Of a stretch of DNA of 64,000 bases, positions 47,992 to 59,432 are shown piece after piece (the first letter of the stretch is position 1; every line of letters starts with the position of its first letter). The stretch comes from Collybiopsis luxurians FD-317 M1 (lineage: Eukaryota; Basidiomycota; Agaricomycetes; Agaricales; Omphalotaceae): assembly GCA_000827265.1 (NCBI GenBank), contig KN834775.1, positions 623,021 to 687,020 of the forward strand, given 5' to 3'. Made by a program: the position numbers and the translations under genes. The notes under the pieces were generated by a model. That model made no database searches. It was not told where the DNA came from and worked only from the letters and a program-made list of their open reading frames with translations.

Positions 47992-48459
47992 GATGGTAGT
48001 TGTTATTTAACGTTGTAAAAGAAATGGTTAATGAGTATATATAAGCCTAGATTCCAGAAATTGGCGTCATCTGGTCCAGCCTCCGGATCCGAAGCAGAGT
48101 CATGTAGTAATGAGTGGGAAAAATCGGATCTCCGTTCGAAAGAGAAATAGCGGGAGTCGCATAGAAAAATCTCCCAAAAGAAAGGAAGGTTTTAGTGGGT
48201 GTGGAAGCAGTGAGAGAACAGCGACAGAGCTGGAGCGATACGCCACACATGGTGTCATCACAGGTGACAGGCTGGACGGCCCGGTGAGAAAGGCGCAGGA
48301 AGCTCATCAATATATTAGCAGAAACAATAAGCGTAAGAGTATTTGAAAACATATACAACAGTCAACTAAATACTCAGAAAACAACTACAACGACGGAATA
48401 CGGCAAACTCAAGTCAAACTACATAAATACACTTGGTCGACTTCAGCTATACTAGGCCC
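47992..48459. other. Spacer, promoter of epoxide hydrolase copy 3
   Basis: The first 100 bases match the upstream region of copy 2 (TATATATAAGCC near 48035). No gene was found in the remainder. Confidence 0.5.
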
Positions 48460-50231
48460 TCAGTGCAAATGAAATCTTTCAAACAGCTCCGAAATCGGAT
48501 TTCCCGACTGCTGCTGCGAAGATGGAGAGGGCGGCGGATATGGGTGTGGTGCATACGAATACATCGGAGGAGGTCCGGGTGGAGGAGCAAACTGGACTTG
48601 TGGGCTAGGATTTACAGGTGAGTGTGGAGGAGCAGCGGATGAATGTGTTCGCGAGTGATTATGGCGATGACTGGAGTGGCTCTTTGGAGGAGGGGGCGGA
48701 GCAGCGTAAATCATAGGATTGTTCAGCTGCGATGGGGAAGGAGAAGGTTGGTGGGGATGGACTTGGTAAGAATGAGTATGAGATGGATGGGATTGTGGAG
48801 GGGAGGGTGATCGCGAATGACTCCTACGGAAAAGTCGATTAGACTTGTGTTTCGCTGGGCCGGGGGATACAGGTGATGGAGGAACGCCTAGGAAAACGGA
48901 ATTTTAGGCCTTGTCGTAAGCAGTAAAGTGTTTCTCCAACGTACTTTGTTTTGCACCATCCTTTCTCTTTGAAGGCGACAACAACGGAGGCGGGGGCGGG
49001 GCCAGACTCGAACTTGATTGCTTACTCCCCGCGGACCCTGGTTTCGGAGGTTGCAATTCTGGCATCGGAATCTTGCTGAGATGGATAGATAGGCTGCTCG
49101 GGGGAACATATGGTTCAGATTTCTTGCCTTTGTTGTCATCATCTAGGTTTATCCGTTTTGGGCCTTTCTTGACTTCCGCATCGTAGATGACATATTGATT
49201 GAGGTCGCTTTCCATACCTGTTAGGAAGGAATGAATTTAAAGAGACATGAAGAAGATGAAATATAGCTTACCTGCTTTATGTGCTATCCGTTTAGTTTCC
49301 TCCGCTACCTGCACAACTTTCTGGACTTCGAGGCTGGTATGCGATTTGATTGTTACGAACAGCATCGCGTCGTCCTGGAGCAAGTTCCAACAATACTGCG
49401 AATAATCATCCGCGCTACCCTCCGCTTCGACCGTAACCTCATTGAACTCGCCTCTTATAGCCTGCAATTCCGCAATACGATCGACGCCTGTTTTTGGTTC
49501 AGGCTTCGGTGGTGGGGGAGGGGGAGGTTCCAAGATAATCGGAGCACTGGATGAAGGGGTCGGGATCGGTGATGAATTCGGCGATGAAGCTGCGGAGGCT
49601 TTGGGAGTATGATAGTTATCGTTAGAATCGTGGAATGTCAACAGAGCTGTCAGAATGACGATCTCAAGGCCTTTGCGATCATTGATGTCGAAACGATTCA
49701 GATTGTAGTCCAGGACTTGAACTGAGGTGCTCTTCAAACGGCCTGCTGGTTCCTTTGTGATGGCGACCAGAACAGGCGGGTCAGGCTTCCGGATCAGGTA
49801 ACATTCCTCTCGTTTCCATTCGAAGTCATGTCTAAATATCCAAGGATTGAAATCAGCTGAAATACTTTCGGTGATCGGTACTCACTCTTCCCATTTGAAG
49901 GACCATCGAAAAGTTAAAGTCCCAGTATACTTGAGCTCGAGCGCAATTGTCGGATTGTAGAGTTCCAGGGTCTTTTGTTTACTCGTTGCACTCGGCGCAG
50001 AGGCAGTTATTAGTAACGATTCCGACATGAAATCTGGCCAGCACAATGAGAAAAGCCTCAGTCATTAACTGCAAAGGACGCACCATACACTTCTACTTTG
50101 TACATCGGACCAGGAACACGCTGCTTTCTGTAGTGGATTTGTCCACTGTTTGGGTCGACCAAGTCAATGACATTTGGGTCGGCTGTGCTGGGCGTAACGA
50201 CGAGAGTGAAAAGGTTTTGGTCCAAAGACAT
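48460..50231 (-). CDS. Proline-rich protein with possible Tubby/LURP-one-like N-terminal domain
   Basis: The start at 50231 gives MSLDQNLFTLVVTPS, followed by a beta-rich region with alternating hydrophobics (YRKQRVPGPMYKVEVYDF, LELKYTGTLTFRWSFKWEE, HDFEWKREECYLIRKPDPP, SVQVLDYNLNRFDINDRKG). Six exons join in frame with short introns, for example at about 50083, near 49850, 49270-49217 and 48950-48890. After the domain come Pro-runs (PPPPPPPKPEPK), an acidic/helical segment and a long Pro/Ser/His-rich tail ending SELFERFHLH. The strand pattern and the KWEE...FEWKREE spacing recall Tubby-C-like folds in basidiomycete proteins, but this is inference. The tail (PPPPKSH, PPPGPPPMYSY) is suited to SH3/WW binding. 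No enzyme motif is visible. Confidence 0.75.
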
Positions 50232-50749
50232 TTTCCTGCCAGCACTGACTGTCCAATAGGTTTTCAAGTTAAGCCTGTGGTATATGCCGCCCGCAGCACC
50301 TTGGCATACGCACTGACAGGCTGTGTTCAGTATGTTATTGCAAATCCGGTCCGGATAAGATAAAGAATCGGCTCGAGTCGAGCCTGAGGGAAGAGGTGCT
50401 CAATTGAAGGTTTCAACTCACTCAACTGAGTACAGGTGTTTTGGCTGGGGCTTGGCCCCGTGCGGGTGGGCAGGAGGAGGAACAAAGGCGACCCGGACAA
50501 AGCCTGGAGCTCCCGGTGAGTGACCGGTCCGAGCTGTATGAGAGGAACAGGATGTAGAAGGTGGGCAAAACGCGATATTGGGCAGAGGACAATGAGAGAC
50601 GGGACACAAGGGGCAAGCACACTTTCCTAAAAAGGAACATCCCGAACTGGGCGCCTCTCATTTACTATCTAGAGAAAGACGGTCCAGACATTTCCAAGCT
50701 CAACGCAGTCCACAATGAAATGCTTTGCAAGCGCTGATTTTGACATGCC
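50232..50749. other. Spacer, no clear gene
   Basis: Several overlapping minus-strand frames at 50327-50661 are Pro/Ser-rich in all frames and show no domain. I do not call a gene. Confidence 0.45.
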
Positions 50750-51205
50750 CTAAAGTCCCTTGTCGGTAGGTAATTTGTCAGAATACAAGTAACTTCGGTA
50801 CGCCTCATCCTTTCCCTGTCCATTGATAGCAGTATCTATTGTTAGGGCAGGAACAAAACTCACTCTCCAACGTCGTCTCGCTCGTAATTTCCTCTGTGAT
50901 GCTACCAAACACCACACCCATCTCCTGGTAGATCCACAACGTCGTGGTACATTGTGAGCGCAACGCAGGTGCATGTGCGGTGAAAGGTCGTTTTCTGCGC
51001 CCCCATTTGACAGTAAGAGGGTCTGTATTCTTTTTACTCGTTCGTATAACTTCGGGGTACGCATAATAGCCTTTTCCTGCAGGAAACGATGTGTACTTAC
51101 AAGCCCAGTACGCCTGTGCTGAGCCTTGTGTCTTCCTAACCTGACTGGATGTCCTACCGTAGGGACTGGCTCCGGGGGTTGTGAAGTACCAATCCATTCT
51201 CCCAT
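50750..51205 (-). CDS. Hypothetical protein, exon structure unresolved
   Basis: Two long frames overlap on the minus strand: one from 51197 (MDWYFTTPGASPYGRTSS, then SQCTTTLWIYQEMGVVFGS) and one from 51205 (MGEWIGTSQPPEPVPTVGH). The first has better composition and reaches a donor-like GTGAGT near 50860, with a possible downstream exon ending SDKLPTDKGL, but the phase does not close. No family is recognised and it could be a relic. Confidence 0.3.
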   Translation of the reverse strand: MGEWIGTSQPPEPVPTVGHPVRLGRHKAQHRRTGLVSTHRFLQEKAIMRTPKLYERVKRIQTLLLSNGGAENDLSPHMHLRCAHNVPRRCGSTRRWVWCLVASQRKLRARRRWRVSFVPALTIDTAINGQGKDEAYRSYLYSDKLPTDKGL

Positions 51206-52669
51206 CTTGGTCTGAAGAGTTTGCCGTCTAAAATTACACAGTACGTATATTCCGTGGCCCAGAGTGTAGCAAGGACTTCAACCAGAGTCGGATCATTCTC
51301 ACAAAATTAATCTGCGAATGAATTTTCCTCACAGCGGTTCAAGATATTAAACATGCGCTCGTACTCGGAGGAATTTAGATCCCTCATAGAAGGATCACTG
51401 GAACCAACGACCAAAAATCCTTGCGCAACTTGTTCATCCGAGTCATGTGTAGGATATACGTGGTTTCGAACTCTTTGCCTTATACTCCACGATGATACGG
51501 TTCTTTTTCGTTCGACATTCCACGGAAAGGATCGAAAAATTCTTCAGCATGAAATGCAGGCTGTTCATGAACGTCTTTACAGCCTCCGTTGTCTCTTTAA
51601 TCTCCGTCATCTTGAAACAAAAGTTAAGCCCCCTAGAATTTTTACTCTACCTGGGACAATCGAAAAAAATTCACGCCGCAAGTCACTCGGAGAACGGTCT
51701 TACTTGTGGCAAGATTCGCCAAGACATTAGCCGAAAATTTGAGGAACAGTTCTCCTGTCTGTCTGGTGGCGAGAAAAAGTTCAACAGTCATCTGGTTAGG
51801 CCTCTAGGAGCCTATTTCGGAGTTGTTGTGGAGGCACGCCGCTGGGGTTTTCACGTTCCCTCAAATGAAAAAATTCAGCTGAACAAAGCAAATGCCCGCT
51901 GTCACCGCCCCGCACTTCCCCCACTTTACGTCCTGGTTCTCTATGTAATGCCAATGTTCTCTCATGTTACTCATGATCAACAGTCAGTCTGCGGCGGACA
52001 TCGACAGCTATGATGATTCCTTCTTGTCCGCCACTTTACCTCGAGTTACTTAAAAGTTAATTTACAGCTGTTTAATTCCATGAATGAAAGCGCTCTTGGG
52101 ACCTGATTGAAACGTCGAAGTCTCGAAACATCGGGCAGGGCAGGGTGATATGACAGATATGTCTACGTTGCAAGTATGTGGTTCTTCGTCTTCCGTTGAA
52201 TGTTACTGTTTGTTGGGCTCCCCTCAGTTACTCTCTCGAGGCAGACTATTTAGACTGAATTGTCTGCATGTAGCTTTGCAATGAACATACCTGGGCGAGT
52301 GGAGCCTCGGGCTAATGAAGAAAAAAGATGTTTACTGTTATGAGAAGAAATACTTCCTTTTCGACTTGACAACTGCTCTTCGGTAGCCACTACTACTGCG
52401 CTATAGAACGTAACGGAACCGCTATGTCCTTGTCATAGAAAAAGCGCACTAGTACCTCCCTTCTGAATATAAATTTTACTGTTTCGGTTTTATGGCGTTT
52501 CTGAAAGAAGTAGAGATTCATTTTCCTGCAGGCACCCCCAATTATTCTACGTACTTCGCTTCCACAGACAGACTGCGACACTCCGCAACTCTTGCAAATA
52601 TTTGCCTTGGCGCGTTTCCTTTCAATGCAACTCAACAGCGCTTTGAGCAAGAAACCGGCACGAATTTAT
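51206..52669. other. Spacer upstream of hydrophobin array
   Basis: No domain-bearing frame. From about 52370 it contains the proximal block shared by all four hydrophobin upstream regions (ACTGCTCTTCGGTAGCCAC). Confidence 0.5.
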
Positions 52670-52677
52670 TATAAAAG
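52670..52677 (+). promoter_or_regulatory. TATA box of hydrophobin 1
   Basis: TATAAAAG in the context TATAAAAGCCA, 77 bases before the ATG; the same box recurs at 54475, 56485 and 58253 at nearly the same distance. Confidence 0.85.
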
Positions 52678-52746
52678 CCACCCCAGTCCTCCTCAATTCC
52701 TCACTTGAAAACCTACTTTCGAGCTCTTCTACCACTCTTTACTATC

Positions 52747-53181
52747 ATGCAGTTCAAACTCGCCTTTGTCACCGCTGCTCTCGCTAGTCTTGCGGTCGCC
52801 ACGCCCACTGCCCGCGATAGCTGCAGCACCGGTTCTCTTACGTGCTGCAACTCCATCCAATCTACTTCCGGGAATCCACTCGCCAGCTTGCTCGCGGGCT
52901 TGTTGGGCTTAACCCTTGGGGACTTGGGCCTCAATATCGGTCTTACATGCAGCCCCATTACCGTCATCGGAGTTGGAAATAACGGATGGTAAGTATATTC
53001 TTCCACCACCTTTGAAGTGATGCTGATGTCAAAGTTTTATAGTACTGCTCAAACCGTCTGCTGTGAGGACAACTCTAACAGTAAGATTTACCACTTCACC
53101 GTCTTTTATTTGGCACTGGCTCACTGGTTTATCCTATCCACAGGTCTCATCTCTCTTGGTTGCGTTCCTATCCAACTCTAA
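52747..53181 (+). CDS. Class I hydrophobin 1
   Basis: Exons 52747-52988, 53043-53080 and 53144-53181 give 105 residues. A signal peptide ([18 protein letters not shown]) precedes eight cysteines at 26, 33, 34, 68, 81, 87, 88 and 100, a pattern C-x6-CC-x33-C-x12-C-x5-CC-x11-C inside the class I range. Hydrophobins self-assemble at air-water interfaces and coat aerial hyphae and fruit bodies. The start chosen is the one with the signal peptide; an upstream in-frame ATG (52705) lies in the leader downstream of the TATA box. It is the most divergent of the four, with Thr-Ala replacing Gln-Ala/Gln-Thr after the fifth cysteine. Confidence 0.95.
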
Positions 53182-54474
53182 ACGCGCCCAAGACGCGTCC
53201 GTCCCAGGCCTAACTTTCCTTTTCTCAATCCCACCACTATAGGCACGGATGTAGCGGTTAATGGATAAATGTAGAGTTTCAATGGGATAGTGTACTAAGT
53301 ACTTTATTGTTGTAGTTGTATGAGGGAAATGGTTGTTCTAAATACGGAGTTGGTTTTGCGGTTGTTCAATTGTTGTGGTCTTGGTATACACATGACCGCG
53401 TTTTCATTCAAGTGAGATAAACGAAGTGGCCGAAACTGAGAATATATAATACGGTATACCTCTTTTCGTGGAGCATGCTACGACACCTAATTCCATCCCG
53501 ACGTGCATTGAATGGATAGTCATATACTAAATTCGTTCTGGCTCGCTCGACTCCTCCTGCCCACTTATTCCGTCGATGTTGATTGCTTTTTTGACCTGAT
53601 CTAGTAACAAGGCTTGCACAGTCGATGCTGAAGAAATTTAAATTCATTCCCTCCCCTTACACACAACAAAAAATGTTACCTGACGGTCGGAAACCTTTCA
53701 GACATGGATAATTGCGCTTGTCTAGCCGTTTAGCTAGCCAAGGCCTCTCGACCTTCAATGTCGGCAATATTCCCCATAGTTCCAATCCTTCGGTATGGCG
53801 TAACATGTCAGGCCAAGTCTGTTTTTACAGCGAAGGTTCTTGGCTTCCCCTGCCTAATACTTAATCGCCGCTTCCCTCCTGCTCCAGACATTTCACGGAC
53901 ATTGAACCCTGTCCTGTTTCATATTGGAAAGCTATGCTGTCCAACTTACCCTCCGTATTCTATTATCCCTACCATACCAGATGTCGTTTGCGAGGTGAGG
54001 GCATCTTCCTAGACTTTTGGGTCGACACCTCCGCCGACTGCACGCACTGGCATTTCATAGGGTAGACGCTTTGGTCGCCGATGTACTTCGATTAGTGGCA
54101 AGCGTGTCTTTATTTAAACCCACATAACCTGGTGCAGGAAGACTGCTTGGCTACTCTTATGAACAGGGATATCTCCTGTTTCATTTGACAACTGCTCTTC
54201 GGTAGCCACCACTGTGTTATTGAACTCAACGGAACCGCTACGTTTTCGGCAAAAGTGCACTGGTAATGTACCTCTCTTCTGTCAGAAGAATTCAAGGTTT
54301 AGTGCTTCGGTTTGCCGGCGTCTCGGAGTGTAATAGAAATTCATTTTCCTGCAGGCACCGACGATTACATCCTATGTACTTCACTTCGACAGCCAGATTG
54401 CAACTCTTAGAAAACAACAGCCTTGGCACATTATTCTTCCAAAACGTGTTGAGTATGAAGCGGCACGAATTTCG
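53182..54474. other. Spacer between hydrophobins 1 and 2
   Basis: No gene. It contains the distal block (about 53700-54050) and proximal block (about 54190-54360) that recur upstream of hydrophobins 3 and 4. Confidence 0.6.
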
Positions 54475-54482
54475 TATAAAAG
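54475..54482 (+). promoter_or_regulatory. TATA box of hydrophobin 2
   Basis: TATAAAAG 80 bases before the ATG, followed by the conserved leader CCTCACTTGAAAACC. Confidence 0.85.
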
Positions 54483-54554
54483 CCACCCCAGTTCTCCTCA
54501 TTTCCTCACTTGAAAACCCACTTTCGAGCTCTTCTACCACTCTTTACTACTACC

Positions 54555-54998
54555 ATGCAGTTCAAACTCGCCTTTGTCACCGCTGCTCTCGCTGGTCTTG
54601 CGGCTGCCACACCTGCTCCCCGCGGCGGCGGCCCCACCTGCAGCACCGGTTCTCTCACGTGCTGCAACTCCCTCGAATCTGCTTCGAATCCCGTCGTCGG
54701 ATTGCTCGCGGGCTTGTTGGGCATTGTTCTTGGGGACTTGACTGCCCAAGTCGGTCTTACATGCAGCCCTATTACCGTCGTCGGAGTTGGAAGTAACGGA
54801 TGGTAAGTATATTCTATCACCGACTTCGAAGTGATTCTGATGTCGAGGTCTTATAGTCAAGCTCAAACCGTTTGCTGCGAGGACAACTCTAGCAGTAAGA
54901 TTTTCACCACTTCGCCGTCTTTTTATTTGGCACTGGCTCACTGGTTCATCGTATCAACAGGTGTCATCTCTATTGGCTGTCTTCCTATTCAGCTTTAA
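54555..54998 (+). CDS. Class I hydrophobin 2
   Basis: Exons 54555-54802, 54857-54894 and 54961-54998 give 107 residues. The signal peptide ends [10 protein letters not shown]. An extra Gly-rich patch (PRGGGPTC) sits before the first cysteine, making it two residues longer than hydrophobin 1. All eight cysteines are present in class I spacing, ending SIGCLPIQL. It has an NSS glycosylation sequon after the sixth and seventh cysteines. Intron positions and phases are identical in all four genes. Confidence 0.95.
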
Positions 54999-56484
54999 AC
55001 GCGTACCAAACCCGTTTGTTCCGCGCCGGACTTTTTTTCCGATCCAACTGCTAGTATTGCCGCGTTCCCGAGCTGATTTATGGAAAGTTTGGACTGAATA
55101 ATTTATTCTATCATTGTTGTATGAGAGAAATGGTTGTTCGAATACATGGATTTTGCGGTTGGCTACATATATTCATGGTCTACACGTGATCGCGATTTAA
55201 TTCAAGGCAAGTATCATTACTATTGGAGAGCAAAAAACGAACCGCCCGAAACTGGGCAAAGGAATAAGATGCCATCCGGAATACAGTAATACAGTATACC
55301 TAGTACTTACCACATATGCTACAGAGGCTAATCTCGGTGTGTATTTTACTGCTCTGATCGTCTGTTCGACCAACAGGAGTCTGTCCTTAGCCTAGTAGCA
55401 GTGCCACTCTAACTCTGCGCTTGCTTACATGTTGCCTCCTGTCGCAATCCTGTCCACTGGATTAACAATACCGTCGATGTTTATTGCTCTTTTGGCCCAC
55501 TCTAGGATCAAGGCTTGCACTTGCGTTTTGCTTTCATTTTCTATATCCCTTAAAAAAATTAATAGGCGGCCTGCGACCATTCAGGCTGTTTTTGTATTTA
55601 CGCACAATTGCACTTATCTAGTCACTTAGCTGGATACGGCCTCTACATTTATAACAACAATATTCTCCGTACTTTCAATCCCTCGGTACGTGGTAACATG
55701 CAGGGCGGATTTTGTCTTTACAGCAATGTTTCTTGGCCTCTCCTCGGCCCGATACTTGACCGCCGTTTTGCTCTTCTGGTCCAGTCTTTTCCATGGACAT
55801 TGGACATCATGCCCTGTCATTTTTCATATTGGGAAGTTGTTCTTCCCTGTTGACCCTCATATTCTATGGATCATCCTGACCAGGCCAGAGCATGGCGCAG
55901 GCGGCTGGTTGTGTTGAACTTAGCGCAAAGGCCGAACATTTCCTTCAATACCTCCGCCGAATGCACCTATTGGTGCAAGAATTTACTAAGATCTTCGGTC
56001 GTTGATGAAGTTCAAGCTGAAAGGTTATGTTTTAAGTTACATATTGCTTAGAGATGGCTACGGTGGGGTTCCGTTATGAGCTCTTTCGGCCAGTATATGT
56101 CAATTGGGGACATCTGGGTTCTTTTAAACCTAGTATATTGCCGCTCCAGGATATCGTTGCCATTATGAATTCATCACTGATCAAGTTCTCCGGTAGCCAC
56201 AACTGCGCTATGGAAATCAATGAAACCGTTACGTTCTTTTCAGGGTAAAAAAGCTCTAGTACCTCGCTGTACTCACGATTTACCATTTCAATTTTGGATG
56301 GCGTCTCGGAGACTAGAGTCGAATACAATTCCATTTTCCTGCAGGCATCGGCAATGGTACTGCGTTCCTTACCTCGACAGACAGACTACAGCTCTTGGGA
56401 AACGGATCTTAACGCATTGTTTTTTCTTTCTTTCTTTTATTTTTTGGCAACGAAACTCCGAGGAGCATCCCAGCATAATTCTCG
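54999..56484. other. Spacer between hydrophobins 2 and 3
   Basis: No gene. Distal block at about 55640-55900, proximal block at about 56180-56400. Open frames in it are not conserved between the spacers. Confidence 0.6.
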
Positions 56485-56492
56485 TATAAAAG
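56485..56492 (+). promoter_or_regulatory. TATA box of hydrophobin 3
   Basis: TATAAAAG 77 bases before the ATG. Confidence 0.85.
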
Positions 56493-56561
56493 CCAGCCTA
56501 ATTCTCCTTAATTCCTCACTTGAAATCCTACCTTCGAGTTCTTCAACCCTCTTTTACTATC

Positions 56562-56992
56562 ATGCAGTTCAAACTCGCCTTTGTCACCGCTGCTCTCGCT
56601 GGTCTTGCCGTCGCCACACCGGCTCCCCGCGATACCTGTAGCACCGGTCCTGTTCAGTGCTGCAACAGCGTCACATCTGCTTCAAACCCCCTCACTTCAA
56701 CGCTCCTAGGATTGTTGGGCATCGTCCTTGGAAACTTGAACGTTGATGTTGGTATTCTCTGCAGCCCCCTTTCTGTCGTTGGCATTAATGGCCAATGGTA
56801 AGTATATTTTTTCACCGACTTCGAAATTATTCTGATTTCGAGATTTTTTTAGTCAAACTCAAGCCGTCTGCTGCGAGGACAACTCTAACAGTAAGATTTT
56901 CAGATTCTCTGTCTCTCATGTTGACCATGGCTTATTGGCTAATCGTACTCGCAGGCCTTGTCTCTATCGGCTGCCTCCCTATCCAACTCTAA
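56562..56992 (+). CDS. Class I hydrophobin 3
   Basis: Exons 56562-56797, 56853-56890 and 56955-56992 give 103 residues, with cysteines at 26, 33, 34, 67, 79, 85, 86 and 98. Mature sequence begins near [10 protein letters not shown]. It is nearly identical to hydrophobin 4; the clearest changes are VDVGILC against NVGLGC and INGQ against GGQ around the fourth and fifth cysteines, which form a surface-exposed loop in class I structures. Confidence 0.95.
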
Positions 56993-58252
56993 AAGCATTC
57001 AAGGCGTGTCCGTCATAGGCCGAACTCTTTTTTCGATCCCACCACTACTGGTACGGATGTAGCGGTTACTGGCGGATAAATGTAGATTTCGGGACGGTTA
57101 TTTTACTCTATCATTGTTGTATGAGGGAAATTGGACGTTCAAATACATTGGGTTTGTGGTTATCTACTTGGCACAGTCATACTATGCATATGACCGCGTT
57201 TTCATTCGGAGCAAATGACTTCAGACGAACCGCCATAATTGAACTGAGAATCAAGTAACATATCGAGAATGTAAAATAATTGATTCTATGTACTGCGAAG
57301 CCTAACTCTATCTCGATGTGCCTTGATCTGATAGACTTTTCTTCGACTGACAGACACCTAATGTAGTCATACGACTCCGTGTCACTGCTCTAATGGTGCC
57401 GTCAAGTTTACTTGCTATTTCAAAGAAATTACCTGGGGGCCGGAAATCTTTCAGAATACTTCTGAAGGGACAATTGCTCTTGTCCAGTCGCTTAGCAGGC
57501 CAAGGCCTCGCCTTTCAATAAATTATAACGGCAGTATTCTCCACAGCTTTAATCCTTCTGCACGCCGTCGCATAGAGTTTACGGTGAAGTGTTTTGGCTT
57601 CTCCTGCTTGATACTCGGTGGTTGCCGTCTCCCTCTGCTAGTCTAGCCTTTTCGCGGACATCGAGCCCTGTCAATTTTCATGCTGGAGAGCTGTTCTATC
57701 TCGCTGACCCTCTATGTTCTATTATCTCCGCCAAACAGCGGCAACTGGTCGTGTTAGACTTGGCCAAGCGAGCCATTTCCCTCCACACTTCTGCAGACTG
57801 TACCAGTTGACAGTGGTAACAGAATTTACCTGTAGACTTCGGTAATCGATGTAGTTTAAGTTGGAAGGTTCAAGTTGGGTTATATTGGTTCAAAATGGCT
57901 ACGGTATAGTTGGGCCAGGATATGTTATTTGCACTCCGAATGCACAACTGCTCTTCTCCAGTCGCCACTGCCACCGCGTTATAGAAATCAATGAAGCCGT
58001 TATGTTCCCTTCAGGGTAAAAGTGCACTAGTGCCTCGCTGTACGCACGATTTACCATTTCAATTGTAGATGGCGCCTCGGAGACTGGGGTCGAATATAAT
58101 TTCATTTTCCTACAGGCATCGGCAATGGTCCTGCACTTCACCTCGACAGACAGACTGCAGCTCTTGGGAACACGGATCTTAACATATTGTTTTTCTTTCT
58201 TTCTTCTATTTTTTGCAATGAAACTCCGAGGAGCGTCCCGGTATAATTTTCG
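56993..58252. other. Spacer between hydrophobins 3 and 4
   Basis: No gene. Distal block at about 57480-57750 and proximal block at about 57950-58200, close in sequence to the spacer before hydrophobin 3. Confidence 0.6.
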
Positions 58253-58260
58253 TATAAAAG
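58253..58260 (+). promoter_or_regulatory. TATA box of hydrophobin 4
   Basis: TATAAAAG 77 bases before the ATG. Confidence 0.85.
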
Positions 58261-58329
58261 CCAGCCTAGTTCTCCTTAATTCCTCACTTTAAATCCTACC
58301 TTCGAGTTCTTCAACCCTCTTTTACTATC

Positions 58330-58759
58330 ATGCAGTTCAAACTCGCCTTTGTCACCGCTGCTCTCGCTGGCCTCGCCGTCGCCACACCGGCTCCCCGCGA
58401 TACCTGCAGCACCGGTCCCGTCCAGTGCTGCAACAGCGTCACATCTGCTTCAAATCCCATCACTTCAACAATCTTGGGATTGTTGGGCATCGTCCTTGGA
58501 AACTTGAACGTTAATGTTGGTCTTGGATGCAGCCCCCTTTCCGTCGTTGGCGTTGGCGGCCAATGGTAAGTAGATTTTTTCACCGACTTCGAAGTTATCC
58601 TGACGTCGAGGTTTTATAGTCAAACTCAGGCCGTCTGCTGCGAGGACAACTCTAACAGTAAGATTTTCGGATTCTACGGCTCTAATTTTGACCATGGCTT
58701 ATTGGCTCCTCGTACTCCCAGGCCTCGTCTCCATCGGCTGCCTTCCTATCCAGCTCTAA
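58330..58759 (+). CDS. Class I hydrophobin 4
   Basis: Exons 58330-58565, 58620-58657 and 58722-58759 give 103 residues. Signal peptide, eight cysteines and the C-terminal CLPIQL are as in hydrophobin 3. Coding and upstream similarity show that 3 and 4 are the youngest pair of the array. No defect is seen. Confidence 0.95.
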
Positions 58760-59432
58760 AAGCGTTCAAGACGCGTCCGTCCCGGGCCTAACCTCTTATT
58801 CTCGATCCCGTCACTACTGACACGGATGCAGCGGTTCTTAGCAGATGAATGTAGAGTTTGGGTCGGTTATTTTACTTTATCATTGTTGTATGAGGGAAAT
58901 TGGACTTTCAAATACATTGGTTTCATGGTTGTCTTATTGTTCACATGACCGTGTTTTCGTTCGGGGCAAGAACGAGTCGGCCGAAATTGAGCGATATCGG
59001 AAATACAGAATATCGTTGGCTCCTCACGGTTGCAGCCCTATGAAATACAAGTAAGTGCTTGATGTCGGAGAATCGCTCATATATGACACACAGTTGACTC
59101 TTGCTCCCCTAATGGAGATTGAACGGTTTAACAGTTCATGTTGCTTTCGTGCTACTCGTATCTCTCCTACGATGGATTCCATTTGGATGAATATTTTCAA
59201 GTGAACACTGAGTCGCGGTATCGACCATCTTCTCAATCTCGGGGGACGCGACGCGCGCTGGATTTACTTTAGATGCGGCGCCGATAATCCTAAAATGGCA
59301 AGTAGAGCTAGAAGTATGACGTACAGTTGACGTTCCGTCCCTTTCCGCTCCGGGCGTCCGTTTAAAATCGCGAAAAGTTTCCTTCTTCTCAACCATCATC
59401 ATCCACCATCCATCGTCGCTTTCATCTGTATC
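58760..59432. other. Spacer holding the FBA1 promoter
   Basis: A minus-strand frame at 59402-59136 is Thr/Arg-rich without a domain and lies where the FBA1 promoter should be; I treat it as chance. A pyrimidine-rich stretch (CATCATCCACCATCCATC) precedes the ATG. Confidence 0.5.

Noticed and set aside
53758..57810. Hydrophobic open frames in hydrophobin spacers as small secreted proteins
   Set aside because: The DNA block recurs between spacers but the frames do not, so the conservation is not at protein level.
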